Assembly: GCA_031267715.1 (NCBI GenBank)
Contig: JAIRYQ010000002.1
Span: 124,001-188,000, forward strand
Length of the DNA stretch: 64,000 bases
Direction of reading: 5' to 3'
Origin: Candidatus Endomicrobiellum glyptotermitis
GTDB lineage: Bacteria > Elusimicrobiota > Endomicrobiia > Endomicrobiales > Endomicrobiaceae
How positions within the stretch are numbered: position 1 is the first letter of the stretch; the number at the start of each line of letters is the position of its first letter. Below are positions 60,007-64,000 of the stretch, one piece after another. Under the pieces are notes generated by a model. The model had not been told where the DNA came from, did not search any database, and saw only the letters and a program-made list of their open reading frames with translations. The position numbers and the translations under genes were made by a program.

Positions 60007-60987
60007 TTATAGACTTACGTCAAATAGTTCAAAAAATCCTAGCAATTTATTAAAATCCGACAAAGTGTCTATTTTATTAAATTTCTCACGTATTTTTGCT
60101 GCATTAGGTAAGTTTTTAATATAGTAACCAACAATTTTTCTAATTACAATAAGCCCTTTTTTTTCCCCATAGCGTTCTACGGAATGTTCAATATGCCTCC
60201 TAAGCCATATAATTCTCTCGGTTTTTGATGGTAAAGACAACTTTTTACCGCTATTAAAGAAATCTACAAGCTTTTTAAATATTGAATAATTACCTATAGC
60301 ACCACGTCCTAACATAATTCCTTTACAATTTGGTATCTGCATAAAATTGATAGCTGTTTTCTCATCAATAATACCGCCGTTTGCAATTATGGGAATTTCT
60401 GCATCTTTACAAGCGTCAGCAAACAACTTCAAATTAGGAGCTCCGAAATGTTTTTGTGAGGCAGGCCTAGCATGTATTGCAACCATTTTTATCCCACAAC
60501 TCTGAGCTATTTTTACAATTTTAGAAGCTATATTTTCCCCCGGTAGAAGTCCTATGCGAATTTTAGTTGTAACGGGAATATCAACGCTTTTTACAACATA
60601 CTCTAAAATTTTTGAAACAAGTTTTTCATTATTAAGAAGTTTAGAACCTGCACCAGTTTTTACTATTTTGCTTGCAGGACATCCTAAATTTATATCTATT
60701 ATATCGACACCCATATCTCTAATAATTTTTGCTGCTTCCGCCATAATATAAGCATCGTTGCCAAAAATTTGTACTGAAATTGGTTTTTCGTCATATGATA
60801 TCCTAAGGAGACTTTTTGTTTTTTTATTATCATGTAAAACAGATTTTGCAGATATCATTTCTGTATAAACAAGGCTTGCGCCTCCACTTTTTGCAAGGCA
60901 TCGCAAAGGCGAATCTGTTATTCCAGTCATAGGCGCAAGGACAATATTGTTGTCAAGTTCAATGTTTCCAATGTTTAACTTAGTCAT
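60007..60987 (-). CDS. dusB: tRNA-dihydrouridine synthase
   Basis: About 326-aa FMN-dependent TIM barrel that reduces uridine in tRNA D loops. APMTGITDSPLR at the start, the catalytic Cys in INLGCPASKIVKTGAGSKLL, and IIANGGIIDEKTAI for flavin binding are present. GGAAAG precedes the ATG at 60987; a GTG five codons earlier is less likely. DusB versus DusA/C cannot be proven, but single Dus genes are usually of this type. Follows tsaD. Confidence 0.92.
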   Translation of the reverse strand: MTKLNIGNIELDNNIVLAPMTGITDSPLRCLAKSGGASLVYTEMISAKSVLHDNKKTKSLLRISYDEKPISVQIFGNDAYIMAEAAKIIRDMGVDIIDINLGCPASKIVKTGAGSKLLNNEKLVSKILEYVVKSVDIPVTTKIRIGLLPGENIASKIVKIAQSCGIKMVAIHARPASQKHFGAPNLKLFADACKDAEIPIIANGGIIDEKTAINFMQIPNCKGIMLGRGAIGNYSIFKKLVDFFNSGKKLSLPSKTERIIWLRRHIEHSVERYGEKKGLIVIRKIVGYYIKNLPNAAKIREKFNKIDTLSDFNKLLGFFELFDVSL

Positions 60988-61061
60988 TTTTTTACTTTCC
61001 ACACTTATTTCTATTTTTATCCAAACGGATAAAGAAGAATATTATGGCTTTAGTTCCAGTT

Positions 61062-62093
61062 TTAATTATACTGCCAATCTTCTAAATTGAGAGATGGATT
61101 AGATACGAGCTGAGTGTCGCTATATTTTAAGCCGCACTTTGCGTATTTTAAATATGCCGTATACCCAATCATTGCTGCATTATCAGTACAGTAAATAAAC
61201 GGCGGCATAAAAACCTTTATTTTATTTTCACGGCCTGCTTTCAAGAACATTTTTCTTATTAAATAGTTCGCACTTACACCACCACCTAAAACAATCCTTT
61301 TCAATTTCAAATCTTTTGCAGCTGCAAAAGATTTGAAACAAAGCGTTTCAGATATAGCTTGTCTAAAAGAAGCGCAAATATCATTCAGATGCCTTTCGTT
61401 TTTAACTGGATTCATTTTGAGATAATTAAGAAGTGCAGTTTTAATCCCTGAAAAAGAAAAATCCCAACTTCCTTTTAAATAAGGTCTTGTAAATCTAATT
61501 GCTTCAGGATTCCCTTTTTCTGCTCTTTCGTCTACGATGCCTCCGCCAGGATAAGAAAGACCCAGCATCTTAGCAGCCTTGTCAAAAGCCTCACCTGCAG
61601 CATCATCTCTTGTTCTTCCAAGTATTTTATATTTTCCAAAATCCTTGACCAAAATAAGCTCTGTATGACCACCGGATATTATCAAGCTTAAGAAGGGGTG
61701 GTCTATAAGTTTATTTTCAATAAACGAGGAATAAATATGTCCTTCTAAATGATTTACCGGTATCAAGGGCTTTTCATAAACAATGGCAAGGGATTTTGCA
61801 GCAACTGCACCTACAAGCAAAGCCCCTGCTAACCCGGGTCCTGCAGTAAAAGCGATAGCATCTATTTTCTTCGAAAAGTTATCAAAAGTTATCTCGCTAT
61901 TGCTTAAAACCCGAGAAATTACAAGATTTATGTTTTCTGTATGCGCACGACTTGCAAGTTCTGGAACAACACCAAAAAACTTAGCATGTATTCTCGTTTG
62001 TGAAGAAATTACAGTTGACTCTACCTTTCCTCCATTTACAATTATGGACGCAGAAGTCTCATCGCACGAAGTTTCTATTGCAAGTACATTCAT
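61062..62093 (-). CDS. tsaD: tRNA threonylcarbamoyladenosine transferase TsaD
   Basis: 343-aa ASKHA-fold protein (Kae1/Gcp) that transfers threonylcarbamoyl to A37 of ANN-decoding tRNAs with TsaB and TsaE. ETSCDETSASIIVNGG, the iron-binding His pair in PVNHLEGHIYSSF, ISGGHTELILV and the C-terminal VLGGGVSANYLIRKMF are present. Length is normal. Located between dusB and the unknown membrane protein gene. Confidence 0.96.
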   Translation of the reverse strand: MNVLAIETSCDETSASIIVNGGKVESTVISSQTRIHAKFFGVVPELASRAHTENINLVISRVLSNSEITFDNFSKKIDAIAFTAGPGLAGALLVGAVAAKSLAIVYEKPLIPVNHLEGHIYSSFIENKLIDHPFLSLIISGGHTELILVKDFGKYKILGRTRDDAAGEAFDKAAKMLGLSYPGGGIVDERAEKGNPEAIRFTRPYLKGSWDFSFSGIKTALLNYLKMNPVKNERHLNDICASFRQAISETLCFKSFAAAKDLKLKRIVLGGGVSANYLIRKMFLKAGRENKIKVFMPPFIYCTDNAAMIGYTAYLKYAKCGLKYSDTQLVSNPSLNLEDWQYN

Positions 62094-62163
62094 ATTATAT
62101 TCCCAATATATAATGTTATAAATTAACAGTTTTGTATCAATAAAATAAGTACAAATTTCCTCT

Positions 62164-62598
62164 TTAATTTAAATTTTTTGAACGTATAAAAGTCACATTG
62201 TAATAATTTTTATTCGGAGAATAGAATTTATAAGTTACGGAATTATCTTTATTTTTTACCTTACCTAAACCTAACTTCATAGAACGAGCGATGATCCTAA
62301 ATTTTTTTTCGAGAAACCGTACAGTCTTATCCGATTTTAGATCTATAGTTTTGTAAAACTCATTCCATCTAACTATATCTATATTTCTCTCTACAACATA
62401 TTGAGTTAAGATATCGTCCTGAATAATACCATTTAAAACTAAAACGTTCACTATTTTTTCATCTATCGCTACGTCCATAAGCGCTTTCTGTTTGCGCACA
62501 AACTGCAGAGAAAAGCACATACTCATACCAAAAAGAAACAACATTATCATATACAATTTAATCCATATGCTTATTTTTTTTTCTCTATTTGCCACCAT
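62164..62598 (-). CDS. Unknown small membrane-anchored protein
   Basis: About 144-aa protein with one N-terminal membrane segment (LYMIMLFLFGMSMCFSLQF) and a soluble, Lys-rich remainder of which DKTVRFLEKKFRIIARSMKL is the most helical part. I recognise no family. GGAG is just before the ATG at 62598; a GTG one codon later is better spaced. It lies between the envC-like gene and tsaD and may belong with the former's envelope function, but this is only from position. Confidence 0.7.
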   Translation of the reverse strand: MVANREKKISIWIKLYMIMLFLFGMSMCFSLQFVRKQKALMDVAIDEKIVNVLVLNGIIQDDILTQYVVERNIDIVRWNEFYKTIDLKSDKTVRFLEKKFRIIARSMKLGLGKVKNKDNSVTYKFYSPNKNYYNVTFIRSKNLN

Positions 62599-62683
62599 AC
62601 TCTCCAACTAACTATAAATAACTTATGCCGACTTTTTTAAAATACTAAACTAAATTCTCTTTTTAGTTCTTATTCTTATGTTC

Positions 62684-63856
62684 TTATGATTGAAGTGATG
62701 GCATTGGATCATAAAAAATTCTATTACGGATCGCTCCAAAAAACAAGACATTCTTGTCCCCAGCGCCCAATTCCGCAATAACTGTGCCTTTTAAGACTTT
62801 TTTATCTTGTTTCACGAGAATATTAGTTAGTAGACCGTAAATAGTTATATCTGAATCCCCGTGATGTATCGCAACAGCTTTTCCATAATAGTTGTGTTGT
62901 CCTGTAAAAATTACAACACCATCTTTAGCACTCTTTACTTGACTAAAATCAGCTGCTTTTATCATCATGCCGCAATCAATTTTATAGGTAGTATCAAGTT
63001 CTAGATGTTTATTTTTGCCAAATTTCGCAACAACTTCTCCTTTAACAGGCCATAAGAAACATTTTTTTTCTTTTATTTGAGCGTTTGTGGGTGTTGAACG
63101 TTTTTTCTTGTCTGCTGCTATACTCGTTTTTTTTATTAATACTTGCAAAGTATCAGCGCTTTTATTTAAAGATTTTATTTCTTTTTCTGCAACAGATCTC
63201 TTATTAAGCGTTGCTTCCAAAATCTTCTTTTTTTTTCTAAGTTCATTTTCACTTTGTACTAATAGACTTTTTTTTTGTACTTGTAAATTTAAAATGTTTT
63301 TTTTGAATTCACTCCATTTTTTCACATTTGCTGCGGAAAATTTTGTTACATTTTTTTCTTTCTCAAAATTTTCTATCTTATATTCCAAAGATTTACGTCT
63401 TATTTTATATTCCACAGGGTTTTTCTCGTAGGAAAACCTAAGACTCATTTTGTTAAAAAGTCTTGTTTCCTTAAGTATAATCCTATTTAAACTAATACTT
63501 TTTGCTAATGCAGAATTAAAAATTTTTGAAGATTCCTCAAGATTATCCTGCACAATCCTTACATCTTTAAAACTCTCGGTAAGTTTTTTTTTATTTTGTT
63601 CTATGTTTTTATTTATAGATATTAATTCCTTTTTAAAAATCTTCTCCTGTAAGACAAGCCTATCTTTTTCAAGTTGTTTTACTTTTATGGATGTTTTTAT
63701 TTTCGAAAGCTGACCTCTTACATCGCTATTAATACCTTTGCCCTGTCCAAATAGCAAGACAGAGGGATAAAATAATAAAAAAAACAAACTAAATACTTTT
63801 ATAAATATAAGAAAATCTTTACACTTATTCTTAATGATAAGACTCCGAAAATACAA
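62684..63856 (-). CDS. EnvC-like murein hydrolase activator with degenerate LytM domain
   Basis: About 390-aa secreted protein: signal region (VFSLFFLLFYPSVLLFGQG), a long coiled coil of about 200 residues rich in Lys/Glu, and a C-terminal M23/LytM-like domain (CFLWPVKGEVVAKFGKNKHL onward). The zinc-binding residues of active LytM enzymes are not kept: the HxxxD position reads YKIDCG, and the HxH position reads VLFFGA. Like EnvC and NlpD it is therefore probably a non-catalytic activator of an amidase. No ATG is available; a TTG is used for the start, which is uncertain. Confidence 0.8.
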   Translation of the reverse strand: MYFRSLIIKNKCKDFLIFIKVFSLFFLLFYPSVLLFGQGKGINSDVRGQLSKIKTSIKVKQLEKDRLVLQEKIFKKELISINKNIEQNKKKLTESFKDVRIVQDNLEESSKIFNSALAKSISLNRIILKETRLFNKMSLRFSYEKNPVEYKIRRKSLEYKIENFEKEKNVTKFSAANVKKWSEFKKNILNLQVQKKSLLVQSENELRKKKKILEATLNKRSVAEKEIKSLNKSADTLQVLIKKTSIAADKKKRSTPTNAQIKEKKCFLWPVKGEVVAKFGKNKHLELDTTYKIDCGMMIKAADFSQVKSAKDGVVIFTGQHNYYGKAVAIHHGDSDITIYGLLTNILVKQDKKVLKGTVIAELGAGDKNVLFFGAIRNRIFYDPMPSLQS

Positions 63857-63929
63857 ATAAATTTTTGAAGATAATAACTGTGCCTAACAAGGAGACAATC
63901 TAAGACGCTGGTCTTCATTCTTATATCAG

Positions 63930-63959
63930 TTTATAGTATAATCCCGAGGATTGTTGCAA
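63930..63959 (-). promoter_or_regulatory. Possible promoter of the envC-like gene
   Basis: Minus strand: TTGCAA (63959-63954), 18-nt spacer, TATAAA (63935-63930), about 75 nt before the first codon. An upstream partner gene may lie beyond the window edge, so this may be an internal promoter. Confidence 0.35.
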
Positions 63960-64000
63960 AAGGTATTACTAATAGCACTGCAATCTCATTTATCAATAGA

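Overview
The window is a 64 kb stretch of an AT-rich bacterial chromosome. Almost every gene is on the minus strand; the only convincing plus-strand gene is a DJ-1/PfpI family gene at 42670-43179. The gene set is housekeeping: cell wall and division, F-type ATP synthase, DNA repair, Tol-Pal, leucine synthesis, pentose and triose phosphate metabolism, an NfnAB-type electron-bifurcating enzyme, aminoacyl-tRNA synthetases and tRNAs. The organism has an outer membrane (Tol-Pal) and its MurE carries the DNPR motif of meso-diaminopimelate ligases. Compact operons are separated by 0.5-1.3 kb spacers that hold broken reading frames. This suggests a reduced, degrading genome such as an Endomicrobium-like symbiont (Elusimicrobiota). 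That placement is inference from gene content and was not tested by a search.

Layout, from low to high coordinate (transcription mostly runs from high to low). 1-370: remnant of a membrane protein gene and a terminator. 371-3818: leuA-leuC-leuD with a clear promoter. 5017-6369: SpoIID/LytB-domain protein. 6767-9832: yebC-ruvC-ruvA-ruvB. 9886-16128: complete atpBEFHAGDC operon with a TTGACT-17-TATAAT promoter. 16353-16548: tRNA-Thr and tRNA-Phe. 16600-17260: a promoter-to-terminator unit and gene debris. 17275-31051: uvrB, surE, murG, ftsW, murD, mraY, murF, murE, ftsI, ftsL, rsmH (partial dcw cluster). 31250-32605: RNase P RNA, a zinc-ribbon protein, tRNA-Val and a CAU tRNA. 32792-42420: nadE, priA, family 4 uracil-DNA glycosylase, rpoZ, gmk, tRNA-Pro, rdgB, valS. 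42670-49868: DJ-1 family gene (+), mtnP, deoB, a split transketolase, rpiB, tpiA. 50755-54255: nfnB, nfnA, tyrS. 55148-59269: tolQ, tolR, tolA/tonB-like, tolB, cpoB-like and pal. 60007-63856: dusB, tsaD, an unknown membrane protein and an EnvC-like protein.

The genes fit a fermentative symbiont that keeps its own peptidoglycan, outer-membrane constriction machinery, ATP synthase, leucine synthesis and recombination repair. NfnAB would link ferredoxin, NADH and NADPH. The split transketolase, RpiB, DeoB and TpiA connect nucleoside ribose to glycolysis.

I found no convincing new defence or mobile system, CRISPR array or insertion sequence. The best leads are the promoter-to-terminator unit after uvrB, a perfect 14-bp inverted repeat before uvrB, a tRNA-Pro that overlaps the rdgB stop codon, G9 tracts in atpA and before ftsW, an EnvC protein with a degenerate LytM site, and several multi-frame gene remnants.
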